Assembly (NCBI RefSeq): GCF_021462225.1
Contig: NC_061800.1
Span: forward strand, 11,371,002-11,435,001
Origin: Girardinichthys multiradiatus
Lineage: Eukaryota; Chordata; Actinopteri; Cyprinodontiformes; Goodeidae
DNA length: 64,000 nt
Direction of reading: 5' to 3'
Position numbers and translations under genes: made by a program. Positions 21,460-31,983 of the stretch are shown here, piece by piece. Within the stretch, counting starts at the first letter, position 1; the number at the start of each line of letters is the position of its first letter. The notes beneath the pieces are model-generated. The model saw nothing but the letters and a program-made list of their open reading frames with translations. It searched no databases and had not been told where the DNA came from.

Positions 21460-22437
21460 TATGTTTTATGTTAGTTTAATTATAGTATAAATGTCCCAGA
21501 TAAAAGGTCACTGGCATGAGACTTTAAGGAGAGGACATTAACACGGCCTTCTACTGCGACTAATTCGCAGCGGTGTTAATTTTCTGGAATGAAATCCGAC
21601 CTGAATCTCCAAAGTCACCAGTACGTAGTTTTAATCTGGGCAAAAGAAAACACAGGACTAGCAGAATCCTGCTATGATTCTATTAAAATGCTTAGTCCTC
21701 CAAACACACACAACACAGTCACACAGTTAGTTTCAGGTACCTTGTAATTTTTCTAAGTTAACTTGGTGTTATTTTATGAGCTCAATTTACTCCGTTCTTT
21801 TTACTTGTATAGCGCTTATTCTATTCCCTCGCAGGGGAATAACCCTTAGTCGTTTTATTTGGCCCCCTTCTTGGCGGGGCCCTACCTTAATTTGTCACTA
21901 TTCCTTTCACGGTGGAATAAAACCATCCCAATGCAGCGTCCTTACCGGCGACGCACTACCAACGACTTTTAAGTACTTTTCTTCTTTTATTTATATAGCG
22001 CTTACTCTATTCCCTCACAGGGGAATAATCCTCAGTCGTTTTCTTTAATCCCCTTCACGGCGGAATTGTACCAAATTTGTCACTATCCCTTTCACGGTGG
22101 AATAAAACCATTCGAATGCAGCGTCCTTACCGGCGACGCACTACCAACGACTGTTAAGTACTTTTCCTATGAACTGTATTTTAAAACTGTCTCACCTCGG
22201 AGTTGACTTCTTGGTGACTCTTTGGACCCTGTGAGAGTCACCCCGCGCAGAGGAAGGCAATAACCCACTGGCCAGGTGTGAATTCACACACACCGGGACT
22301 TTCAGCCACTCCGGCTAATGGAGGCTGTGCAGCGGTGCTTCGCTCGACGTCAGGCTTCCCCCACGGATCCCAGAGTCACTGTTAAAGCAAAGAAAAATAA
22401 GGTTATTGAATTAATCCGGCTTCGAAGGACCAATAAA
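21460..22437 (-). promoter_or_regulatory. ERV B leader with primer site and hairpins
   Basis: Next to the LTR, the minus strand reads TGGTCCTTCGAAGCCGGATT, a tRNA-Tyr primer site with one extra base. The leader contains a duplicated block (about 21,790-21,980 and 21,985-22,165) with small hairpins such as TATTCC-ACCGTGAAA-GGAATA and TATTCCCCTGCGAGGGAATA. ATG codons for gag lie downstream at 21,459. Confidence 0.75.
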
Positions 22438-22730
22438 TGTTAGGTATTATTTAGTCAACTCAGAGGTAAGAACGATACAGTCATAGTTACTTGTGACAAG
22501 GGTAGCCCACTTTGCAGTGAAACTACAAAGTTTTGACACCCTATCTCTTTATTTATATACACAGTTCAACAGACAGTTCAGACAGGGTGTATGTGTGTGA
22601 GACGGAAAGGAGGCTGGTTCACACAGAGATAACAATGATCTCACACACACAGGGAGGAAGGCATAGTGCAGGTGCCTTCCAACCCAAGGTTTTTACATGA
22701 GTGATAACAAGTTTTTGCACCCATCCAACA
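22438..22730 (-). repeat. ERV B 5' LTR (right copy)
   Basis: This is the same 293 bp as 15,729-16,021 with no difference found by eye. The primer site lies immediately to its left on the plus strand, so this is the 5' LTR of a minus-strand provirus. Confidence 0.95.
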
Positions 22731-22735
22731 GGGAC

Positions 22736-23195
22736 TATAAAGAACGGGTTAAGAAAATGCATGGAAGAAACTGGAAGACCATGGACTAAATGCATGGATT
22801 TAGTAAAACTCTATATCAACATAACTAGCTCAGATGGATTAACACCATATGAAATTGTGTTTGGGAGACCTTACAGACTGCCATATTTTAAAAATATGTG
22901 GGAAACAGATGATGAAAGCACACTGGCAGATTATATGAGAAAGATGTTACAACAAAGACAGCAAAACAATGAGAAAACTAATGATGATGAAACTTCTGTG
23001 TCTACGCAGGGAATACCGTTAGTTGAACCAGGTGACTGGGTCCTGATAAAAAGCATAAAGAAGAAGCATTGGCATTCACCTAAGTGGGAAGGGCCCTATC
23101 AGGTGTTGTTGACTACTGGAACTGCGATTAAGATTGCAGAAAGGAACTCATGGATCCATCTAACACATTGTAAAAGAATAATAGAACATGACTAA
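22736..23195 (+). pseudogene. ERV A integrase, C-terminal part
   Basis: The integrase frame interrupted at 15,728 resumes here after the duplicated GGGAC: RKCMEETGRPWTKCMDLVKL, TPYEIVFGRPYRLPY, then PGDWVLIKSIKKKHWHSPKW and the GPY-type domain EGPYQVLLTTGTAIKIAERN, ending at 23,193-23,195. The frame is intact in this part. Confidence 0.9.
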
Positions 23196-23274
23196 AATAA
23201 ATTTCTCAATAGCAGTGTTTATCCTAACTATCATTGTTTGTGTTGTAGTAATAGCATTGTGGTATCTGTTGTAG
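23188..23274 (+). CDS. Small membrane-peptide ORF
   Basis: The ATG at 23,188 overlaps the end of the integrase frame by 8 nt. It encodes 28 residues: a short polar start (MTKINFS) then a hydrophobic run IAVFILTIIVCVVVIALWYL. It is in the same frame as the env remnant downstream. It could be a small accessory peptide or the original Env leader cut off by a stop. Coding status is uncertain. Confidence 0.4.
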   Translation: MTKINFSIAVFILTIIVCVVVIALWYLL

Positions 23275-23415
23275 CATTGTAGCTCTTCATCTGACCTTCA
23301 GAGGTAGTCCGGCTACAAAGGGGGCTGCAATTATAGTTTGCAGTTGTCTCAAACCGGTGAAGATTGTCCACAGCTCTGCTACAGGTTTTTAGGAAGGGCT
23401 CCAATCTACAGAAAG

Positions 23416-23985
23416 ATGTTCACCCCTACACACAAAAATATATTGATAATAGGGAGCATCATCTCAATCATAGTTGTAAGTGCCCTGTTAATATGGGAAA
23501 GAAATCACAAAATGCAAAAAAGAAGAGCAGGGTACTATAATCCTAATCGATCCAAAATCCAACATGAAATATTAAAAAACCCCTGTAAAACTACAGATGG
23601 GGATAGCAGTAGAACAAAAGAACTGTATTTCTGCTATCAAACTAACAGAACACAGACTGTGTTCACTTTTGATCGAAACTTGCAAATAGGGGGCTATGGG
23701 GCAAACAGCTGGGATGGATATGACTGGTATCTAGATTGTAGTGGTATGAAACAATCAGGACATTGGTGGGGAAATGTCTTTGCCACTACAGGATCATGGG
23801 AAAAGGGAACATATGGACACTCCACAGAGTGCCGGGATTGGGGGAAACAGGTCTCATTAACCAAAACAAATAAACAATTAATGTTAAACATTAACACGAC
23901 CCTAATTCCTTTTGGTGTACCCAAGAGTTTTGGTGAGGAGACCACATGCACAAGATCCCTGTATAACATTATTATTGTGTCCTAA
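23416..23985 (+). pseudogene. ERV A env, surface-subunit remnant
   Basis: The frame from 23,416 has a hydrophobic signal-anchor-like segment (NILIIGSIISIIVVSALLIW) and a cysteine- and tryptophan-containing ectodomain with N-glycosylation sites (NRT, NTT). At about 190 residues it is much shorter than a usual surface subunit, so much is deleted. An in-frame TAA at 23,983-23,985 separates it from the transmembrane part, which continues in the same frame. Confidence 0.8.
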
Positions 23986-24696
23986 CATAGGACACACAGC
24001 ATAGGAATACCAAGAGGGGTCCCTGATGAATATAAATTAGCAGATCAAGTAGCAGCAGGCTTTGAATCCACCATATGTTGGTGGTGTACAATCAATAAAA
24101 ATGTAGACAGAATCAACTACATCCATTATAATGTGCAGAGATTAGGAAACAAAACTGAAGAAGGTTTCTCCGCTATCCATGAACAACTGTCAGCTACCTC
24201 ACTTATGGCTTTCCAAAATAGAATTGCCGTTGACATGCTCTTAGCTGAGAAAGGAGGTGTTTGTTCCATATTTGGTGGTGAGTGTTGCACTTTTATACCA
24301 AATAACACCGCAGCTGATGGAAGCCTGACTAAAGCGTTGGAAGGCCTTAGATCACTCAACGACAAAATGAAAGACCATTCTGGAGTTGACACCTCAATGT
24401 GGGATGGTTTTGGGGAAATGTTTGGAAAATATAAACAACTAGTGTTTTCTATATTAATGTCTATTGCTGTGTTTGCAGCTATTCTCACCTTATGTGGATG
24501 TTGTTGTATTCCTTGTATAAGAGCCTTGTGTTCTCGAATAATCACCTCTGCTATACAACCAGTTAAAACAGAGCTCTCAGAGATGTATGCCCTTATAAGA
24601 CCAGACGAGGACTCAGATGAAGACCCTGATGAGACAAGCAACGAAGAGACGTCTCTGCATTTTCCAGACTTGTATCCAGACCCTGATGGTTATTAG
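23986..24696 (+). pseudogene. ERV A env, transmembrane subunit
   Basis: After the stop, the same frame continues through an N-terminal ectodomain (GIPRGVPDEYKLADQVAAGF), an unusual CWWC at 24,076-24,087, a heptad-type region, then NRIAVDMLLAEKGGVCSIFG with the CX6CC cysteine motif. A second heptad region, a transmembrane segment (about 24,440-24,510) ending in a cysteine cluster CGCCCIPC, and a long acidic cytoplasmic tail follow. This is the layout of a class I retroviral fusion subunit of gamma type. The upstream stop leaves it without its surface partner. Confidence 0.88.
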
Positions 24697-24821
24697 GGAG
24701 GTCCTCTGAGTGTAACTTTTTATGCATTGCAATGATTTCATGACTGAAAATCTGAAAAGAAGTAGTCACTGAATGATGTTTAAAATTGATATAATGCTAA
24801 ACTGAATAAACAGGAGGGAAA

Positions 24822-25206
24822 TGTTAGATAAATGTACATACATTACTCAGTTTTCATTCTACATTACTCATTTACTATCTAGATGTGCTGTTTATATTAC
24901 TGATTGAGAATGGTTGTTATCTCCTTATATGCATAGAGAAATATGATGTTGCAACATGAGCACAGGATGTGAGAACAGTCTGTTTTCACATAAAGATAAA
25001 CTCCCTCAGCAGTTGAAATCTCATGTAACTAGGGCGTTCCTTTTCTAATAAAAGCATGAAGAGCGGAGACTGTCTTCAGAGTGTGTTTGGAGGATTGTAA
25101 CTGAGACAGTCTCCGGGACACTCTCCTTGCAAGTTAAAACAAACTAACTTCTCTGTGTCTTTCTTTGTGCAGATGTTGTAATGAGTGTTGGGGTTTAAAC
25201 CTAACA
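24822..25206 (+). repeat. ERV A 3' LTR
   Basis: 385 bp, TGTTAG...CTAACA, preceded by a purine tract CAGGAGGGAAA (24,811-24,821) that primes plus-strand synthesis. It differs from the 5' LTR at about three bases by eye and is flanked on the right by GTGTT, the target duplication. Confidence 0.95.
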
Positions 25207-25211
25207 GTGTT

Positions 25212-26722
25212 CCATATAATCACCTCCCACTCCACCTGACCTTACAATGAGTTAAAAGGAGAAGACAAAAAAAATAACTACGCGCACAGGCAGAGATGGA
25301 TTCCATTCTGGAGAAGTCCAGAACAGCAGTTTACTCCATGGCCGTTACCTGCCTTGTTTATTACCCGAAAAGTTACACTGAGCACCTCGAACAGGGCTCA
25401 TTTCAGAGCAACCGGAGAGTGGGAGCCTGGTGTGTGTGTGTGTGTGTGTGTACAGGAACAGGTGAAAGCAGAGCGGTATTAACCCAGGCGAAGGTGACAG
25501 TAAAACCTAATTGCTGATTCAAAATGGGCTAATTGTAAGTTACAGATAATCACTTATTCACCCAGCAAGACATGAGGTGGAGGTTCACTCTAATGAGCAT
25601 CTTCAGGGTCATGATGAGGAACTTTCACCTGAGCTACAGGTGAAGGTAAATGATCTGTGATAGAAAACAGTAGCAACCTTCTCTGTGAGCTTCTAGCTGG
25701 ATTCACATCATAATGTGAAAATATCTGGTCCTTTACTTCAGTCAAAATAAAAGCATTTAATCCTAACATAGATAAACACAATAAAAAGTCCTTCAGATCA
25801 ACACATTGCATCTCATGGCTGCAGCCAGTCTTATAGTCTAATTCTACATGTAGACAGAAAACAAGTGTTGCTCAATAAACCAGGAAAATATCTCCTGGTG
25901 CCAGTAAGATGTAGTAGAAAGTGCAAAAGTAAACCTCCCTCTTCTCTTTCATATCTTCTGTGCTGATTCTAAACATACAGCTCTGGGTTTAAAAATGCAG
26001 TTTAATTAAGAATTAAATTATAACAATTAATCACTGATGGACCACTAATTAGTTAACTATTATATCTTTTCCGAATTACACATGTAATATTATATAAACT
26101 AAACAAATTAAACAAGGATACAGTTTTACTGAAGGTGAGACAAGCGTTTATTAGTAAGAACTGCACCAATGTCTCACATTCTCAGTGCAGAACAAAAGAC
26201 TGAGTTGTATGTTTCATTTATTACTTTTGCCAGGCCAAATTTCTTCAGAAGTGGAAAGAAGGGCTGAAAAGATGGTGGGAAAAGAAAATAGATTCAGAAA
26301 AGAAGGAACAATTTTAATAAAATGTTTCGAAAGCTCTTGACATAACTAAAATAAATGTGTTTTAGGATTATACCATTTGACTAAGATTTAAGAAAATCAA
26401 CTTTATACCACCTTCCTTTTCTGAAATGTAAGAATCAAGACAATGGAGACTTAAGAGTGGAACACTTTGATAAGAATGTCATGTTTAAAAAGGTCATTTA
26501 TGTAGATGACAAACAAACCACGTCTATCTGGCCCATAGTAATCATCTCTGAATTTAAGAAAACGTTTTGTCAGCAAAAATTCAGATTACTTTTTTTTTTT
26601 TCTAAATATCTCAGATTGGGACATATTTGCTTCAGCAAAATAGTTTTTCATCATTCAGCTTCTAACAAAAATAAAAATAATTTACATTCAGTCTAAAACC
26701 AGCTGAGACAGAGAATTGATAC
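25212..26722. other. No recognisable gene; short (TG)n
   Basis: A GTGTGTGTGTGTGTGTGTGT microsatellite lies at about 25,431-25,452. Other frames are short, and I find no element end or RNA gene here. It may be the host DNA around the ERV A and Tc1 insertions. Confidence 0.45.
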
Positions 26723-26903
26723 TACAGGGGTTGGACAATGAAATTGAAACACCTGTCATTTTAGTGTGGGAGGTTTCAAGGCTAAATGGGACCAGTCTGG
26801 TAGCCAGTCTTCATTGATTGCACATTGCACCAGTAAGAGCAGAGTGTGAAAGTTCAATTAGCAGGGTAAGAGCACAGTTTTGCTCAAAATATTGAAATGC
26901 ACA

Positions 26904-27418
26904 TGTAACAGTGGTTAAGTTGTAAAATTCCACTTGCTTTATGTATAAGTGCAATGGGGAAATAGCCCCCCCTCGGTGTGGCTGGTTATATGCTGCTGGC
27001 TACGTTATTCGGTGCCAGTCTGTGAAAGCTGCACCAGAGGTGAGTTTCATTTTTCAGCACAGAGCACAGAAAAACATTAGCAATTCATAAAACATGTCTT
27101 TATGAATTTATACACATTGAGTGTGGTGGGTGCAAACTGGATGTGTACTTGACACCAGTTTTTCCACTTTTCAGTTTGTTTAATATAGAAAGACACTGCA
27201 TGTGAAAGCTAAATACTAACATGAAGCTCTGTTGTAGTGTGCGGTACGAAGCTGATGCCGATTGCACTGATACGAACCCGTTATGTTCTCACGCAGGAAA
27301 TTAAATGTCTGATCGACCAGAAACTCCTTGTCTTCCTTCACAAAAAATCATACAACGCAGAGTCAAGGCGTTATTTGGTCTGCTCTGAGACTTTGGAGTG
27401 CAGCAAGAATCGGTTACA
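26904..27418. repeat. Solo-LTR-like insert in Tc1 H
   Basis: Comparison with Tc1 copy G shows that 26,904-27,418 is extra sequence between GAAATGCACA and the AACAACATTATGGG before the transposase start. It begins TGTAAC and ends GTTACA, a 6-bp inverted repeat with TG...CA ends, like many Ty3-type LTRs. A clean target duplication is not evident. Confidence 0.6.
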
Positions 27419-27429
27419 CAAACAACATT

Positions 27430-28000
27430 ATGGGTGACATACCAATGTTCAAAAGAGGACAAATTGTTGGTGTACATCTTGCTGGCGCATCTGTGACCAA
27501 GGCAGCAAGTCTTTGTGATGTATCAAGATCCACGGTATCCAGGGTAATGTTAGCATACCACCAAGAAGGACGAACCACATCCAACAGGATTAACTGTGGG
27601 CGCAAGAGGAAGCTGTCTGAATGGGATGTTCGGGTGCCAACCCAGATTGTATCCAAAAAACATAAAACCACGGCAGAATTAAATGTGCACCTCAAGTCTC
27701 CTGTTTCCACCAGAACTGTCCGTCGGGAGCTCCACAGGGTCAATATACACGGCCGGGCTGCTATAGCCAAACCTTTGGTCACTCATGCCAATGCCAAACG
27801 TCGGTTTCAATGGTGCAAGGAGCACAAATCTTGGGCTGTGGACAATGTGAAACATGTATTGTTCTCTGATGAGTCCACCTTTACTGTTTTCCCCACATCC
27901 TGGAGAGTTACGTTGTGGAGAAGCCCCAAAGAAGCGTACCACCCAGACTGTTGCATGCCCCAGCATGGGGGTGGATCAGTGATGGTTTGGGCTGCCATAT
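27430..28000 (+). pseudogene. Tc1 H transposase, first part
   Basis: The start at 27,430 (MGDIPMFKRGQIVGVHLAGA) agrees with the start in copy G. Two helix-turn-helix units (SRSTVSRVMLAYHQ; TTSNRINCGRKRKLSEWDVR) form the paired-like DNA-binding domain. The catalytic part begins with LFSDESTFTVF (first D) and GGGSVMVWAAI, where ERV C cuts it at 28,000. A four-residue gap relative to G lies after KHKTT. It resumes at 44,694. Confidence 0.93.
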
Positions 28001-28325
28001 TGTTGGATGGGTGCGAGGACTTGTTATCACTCATGTAAAAACTTTGTGTTGCAAGGCACCTGCACTCCGCTTTGTTTTCTGCTCTGGTATGCCTTCCTCC
28101 CTGTGTGTGTGAGATCATCGTTATCTCCGTGAGAACCAGCCTGCTTTCAGTCTCACACACACACACATATACACCCTGTCTGAACTGTCTGTTGAACTGT
28201 GTATATAAATAAAGAGATAGGATGTCAAAACTTTGTAGTTGCATTGCAAAGTGGGCTACCCTTGTCACAAGTAAAACTGACTCTGTATCGTTCTTACCTC
28301 TGAGTTGACTAAATAATACCTAACA
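28001..28325 (+). repeat. ERV C outer 5' LTR
   Basis: Begins TGTTGGATGGG and ends CCTAACA. TATATAAATAAA (28,202-28,213) combines a TATA-like box with an AATAAA signal. A (CA)n run precedes it. The 21-nt segment at about 28,068-28,088 is shared with the outer 3' LTR only. Confidence 0.93.
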
Positions 28326-29300
28326 TTATTTGGTCCTTCGTAGCCGGATTAATTCAATAACCTTATTTCTCTTTGCTTTAACAGTGACTCTGGGATCCGT
28401 GGGGGAAGCCTGACGTCGAGCGAAGCACCGCTGCACAGCCTCCATTAGCCGGAGTGGCTGAAAGTCCCGGTGTGTGTGAATTCACACCTGGCCAGTGGGT
28501 CACCGCCTTCCTCGGCGCGGGGTGACTTTCACAGGGTCCAGAGAGTCACCAAGAAGTCAACTCCGAGGTGAGACAGTTTTAAAATACAGTTCATAGGAAA
28601 AGTACTTAACAGTCGTTGGTAGTGCGTCGCCGGTAAGGACCCTGCATTCGGATGGTTTTATTCCACCGTGAAAGGAATAGTGACAAATTTGGTACAATCC
28701 CGCCGTGAAGGGGATTAAAGAAAACGACTGAGGATTATTCCCCTGCGAGGGAATAGAGTAAGCGCTATATAAATAAAAGAAGAAAAGTACTTAAAAGTCG
28801 TTGGTAGTGCGTCGCCGGTAAGGACACTGCATTGGGATGGTTTTATTCCACCGTGAAAGGAATAGTGACAAATTAAGGTAGGGCCCCGCCAAGAAGGGGG
28901 CCAAATAAAACGACTAAGGGTTATTCCCCTGCGAGGGAATAGAATAAGCGCTATAAAAGTAAAAAGAACGGAGTAAATTGAGCTCATAAAATAACACCAA
29001 GTTAACTTAGAAAAATTACAAGGTACCTGAAACTAACTGTGTGACTGTGTTGTGTGTGTATGGAGGACTAAGCATTTTAATAGAATCAGCAGGATTCTGC
29101 TAGTCCTGTGTTTTATTTTGCCCAGATTAAATCTACGTACTGGTGACTTTGGAGATTCAGGTCGGATTTCATTCCAGAAAATTAACACCGCTGCGAATTA
29201 GTCGCAGTAGAAGGGCGTGTTAATGTCCTCTCCTTAAGTCTCATGCCAGTGACCTTTTATCTGGGACATTCATACTACAATTAAACTAACATAAAACATA
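28326..29300 (+). promoter_or_regulatory. ERV C1 leader: tRNA-Tyr primer site and hairpin series
   Basis: A 5-nt spacer is followed by TGGTCCTTCGTAGCCGGATT (28,331-28,350), a tRNA-Tyr complement with one extra base. From about 28,600 a block of about 180 bp is duplicated in tandem (28,597-28,776 and 28,783-28,960). Each copy has several small hairpins, for example TATTCC/GGAATA at 28,659-28,679, AATCCC/GGGATT at 28,696-28,716 and TATTCC/GGAATA around a GCGA tetraloop at 28,736-28,755. Gag starts at 29,301. Confidence 0.8.
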
Positions 29301-29870
29301 ATGGGGAAGAAACAAAGTAAACTAATTGACTTAGAAGGGGATGTAAAGTTTATGGAGAACTATGTAAAAGGAGCAGGTATGATCTGTCATAGATAAAAAA
29401 TAAAAAACATGGGTTTTTGGGCAAATTAGATACAAAGGATGTCTTAAAATTACAAGGGGATCTAAAATTAGAAATAATGAAAACTAAAAAGAGAAAAATA
29501 ACAAAGAACAATGGGGAAGGGGCAGAGAAAAAGCTCTGATTTAACAGAAATATGTACACGATGGCATAAAAATACGGATTTTCAGGTAACTTAATTATCA
29601 CTGAAATCCTAAAACTACACGGGGATCTTAAACTGGAGATTATGCATTCAAAAGATTCAAGAGACAATAAAAAACCTTGCCAGATTATAATTTCAAAGGG
29701 GACCTTTCAGTCCCTGAGTGCACACAGTTGATAAACAGATTAAAACAAAAAGATGAATTAAAAAAAACAACAAGAGCAGCTTTTAACTGACATAGCCATA
29801 ATACTGAGGCCTTAAGAAAAGCACAGAAAAAAACTTTCAGCTTAACTGAAAACAAATAAAGGGGGGCGGA
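29301..29870 (+). pseudogene. ERV C1 gag remnants, duplicated matrix start
   Basis: ATG 29,301 opens MGKKQSKLIDLEGDVKFMEN, closed by a stop after ICHR. A second start at 29,511 opens MGKGQRKSSDLTEICTRWHK and stops soon after. Both keep the myristoylation-type MGK start and a related matrix segment, so the matrix module is present twice in tandem. No capsid or zinc knuckle follows. Confidence 0.7.
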
Positions 29871-29879
29871 CTGCCACCC

Positions 29880-31983
29880 ATCCCAGTTTAGAATACCAAG
29901 GTAGCCCCAAATTATAAAGACTAAGAGGTGGTTTTAGAGGACGTGGTAAAAGAAGTTAAAAGAGGAGGTGACAATGTGGACAACATGGAAACTGTCCAAC
30001 TGGACAACCCAGTGAACAATGACTAGAGAAGAGAGAACAGAATGTTGTTAAAGAAGTAATCTGAGAGTAAAAGATTTTGTAGGCAAGCATTAGTGAGAAA
30101 CAGGTGCTTTAAAAATCATTCTATGGTGTTATACTACCAACAATATCATGATAAAATGCAAAAGATTCATTTTACAGGGAAATAATTCCATATTTGGCTC
30201 AGATTGTGTGCATTCTTGATTTTTCCTCTTTGAGAGAAGTTAAATTTCAGCTCTGTGAAACGACCTTGACAAAGAGATGCAGCTGCCTGAAAACAAAGAT
30301 AAAACTTCTGCAAACGGCAGAAGCCTGTCTCTGCTGAAAGGTCTGAAAAAAATTGTAACTCTACCCTGCATGTGTCAAACTAAAGGTCCGCGGGCCAAAA
30401 CCGGACCTCAGAAGTTTAGTGATTCTCTAGACGAAGATCCTTTTAATATGGTTATTGTGTGCTTGAATGTTATCTTATCAATCAATAAGCAGTTTTGTCT
30501 ACATTCTGCCACAATCTGCCTTTTGAAAATGTTTTGAATCTTGCTCTTTATGTATAAAAAAAAAAAAAAGAAAAATTGGCTAAAGTCTGCAGACACAAAA
30601 TGAACCTTGATTGAAGCTCTAACTAGATTTATTTAATCTGAGATCCTCTCCAAATGCAACAATATATGTCAGTCTACATGAGATACTAACAACTTCACCT
30701 ACTGGTATAATACAAAGACGTGACTGAATATGTGAAACAAACAATGATGAAAGTTTTTCAACAGGTGATGCTCATCCAGGAGGAAGACAGTGTTCCTAGG
30801 AAATGCAGCTCATTCATTAACAATCAATTTTTCTCCTATAGGTGGAAGTTTTGCTGACTAATCATAGGCTGGATCTATGAAACATAATGAGCACAGACCA
30901 AATGACCAAGGTTCTGACTGACTTATGAACCTCACTGACCTGACAATGATAACATGACACCCAACAGACAACACCTTTAAGGTGGACCCACTAAGACAAC
31001 CTTATTGATTCTTGGTGAATAAAAAAAAAGAATTGAAGCGTTCAAAACAGACCTAGTGGAAACAAAAGGGGTTATGAGGAAACAATGTGCATTTTAAGAA
31101 TAATAGAAGTCAAATTATGTTCAAATTTTTGCAAATAAATTGACTCTGACAGAGAAATAAGTAAGTAGTGTGTGAATGTGTGTGAATGGGAATGACTGAT
31201 TTCATTGTAATGCATCTTTGAGGGACCTTAAAAGCGCTAATAAAGGTCTGATGTTCTGATGATCTTTGCCAAATTTATATCTTGATAAAGTTTCCAGAAT
31301 CTTTTTCGAAAAATCATATAAAGATAGCAAAGGTTCTACCTGTATTTAAAATACTGATAACCATAAGAAAGTTCATAGATCCGTCTTCAATTTTTCATAA
31401 TTCTTTTACAAACAGGGTATTTAAACTTTCATGTGGCCAAATGTCTGTGTTTGACTTTCTGTTTTTGTGAAATAAATGTCTGTTTCATGTTATGTAAAAA
31501 TTAGAGTCCTCAACATTACCATAATAATATTAGGTCAGTTCTCTATGGTAAAACAAAAAGATTTTAACAGATGTTTAGACTTTTTCCAGTCAGGTTCAAA
31601 ATGATTGAATTAGACTCAAACTTAACATAAGATGAAATGAACCTTAACAGAATTACTGGACTGGACTGAAATAGAGAAAACTTGAGTTAATTGAAACAAA
31701 CTTTAGTTCCTTGAACTAAATACAAAGCTGACTGAAACTGTATGTTGTATCTATAAAACTGGGTAAAACAAACTAAGATTATAAGATATAATATGCCCTT
31801 CATTTTTTGTGTTCATCAGTGAGTGAGTTTTTATTTTTTATTTTTAATAAGAACTAAACCAAGCATTATTTATAATAATAGCAACTACCAAAAATATTGA
31901 TCTCATGTTTAAATGTAATAAGGACTTACTTTATAAAATATGGTAAAAAAGAATAATAAGAATTTGGAAAAATAGAGGCTTTA
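29880..31983 (+). other. Shared non-retroviral payload in C1
   Basis: This matches the ERV B insert (18,778-20,880) along its length. It has no ORF of note. A nested older repeat with TCCGCGGGCCAAAACCGGAC is at 30,365-30,600, followed by a run of A at about 30,557. It stands between gag remnants and the tail of the protease-linked domain. Confidence 0.75.

Larger units (their letters stand above)
15729..22730 (-). mobile_element. ERV B: defective retroviral element (minus strand)
   Basis: Inserted in ERV A integrase with duplicated GGGAC (15,724-15,728; 22,731-22,735). The 293-bp LTRs (15,729-16,021; 22,438-22,730) show no difference by eye, so insertion is recent and later than ERV A. On the minus strand the order is LTR, tRNA-Tyr primer site, hairpin-rich leader, two matrix-like gag starts, a non-coding insert of about 2 kb, the end of the protease-linked domain with a truncated RT joined to RNase H, integrase pieces, an Env stub, tandem repeats, purine tract and LTR. 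It cannot encode a functional set of proteins. Confidence 0.93.
11602..25206 (+). mobile_element. ERV A: endogenous retrovirus, split by ERV B
   Basis: A provirus with 385-bp LTRs (TGTTAG...CTAACA) at 11,602-11,986 and 24,822-25,206 and a 5-bp target duplication GTGTT (11,597-11,601; 25,207-25,211). Gene order is gag, pro with an extra domain, reverse transcriptase, integrase, env. Without the nested ERV B and its duplicated GGGAC, the element is about 6.6 kb. The LTRs differ at about three positions by eye (for example 11,658 region CTCTCTAG versus CTATCTAG). Most of capsid, RT motif B and RNase H are missing and there are several stops, so it is defective. The primer site matches tRNA-Tyr. 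A CX6CC motif in TM points to a gamma/epsilon-like Env. Confidence 0.93.

Noticed and set aside
27328..27429. Upstream extension of the Tc1 H transposase
   Set aside because: The extra residues are encoded by the LTR-like insert. Copy G shows that the transposase starts at the ATG equivalent to 27,430.
28756..28780. GCGCTATATAAATAAA in the ERV leaders as a LINE tail insertion
   Set aside because: The word lies in the same place in B, C and in modified form in F, inside the leader block and without the (ATTGA)n tail, so it is part of the leader.
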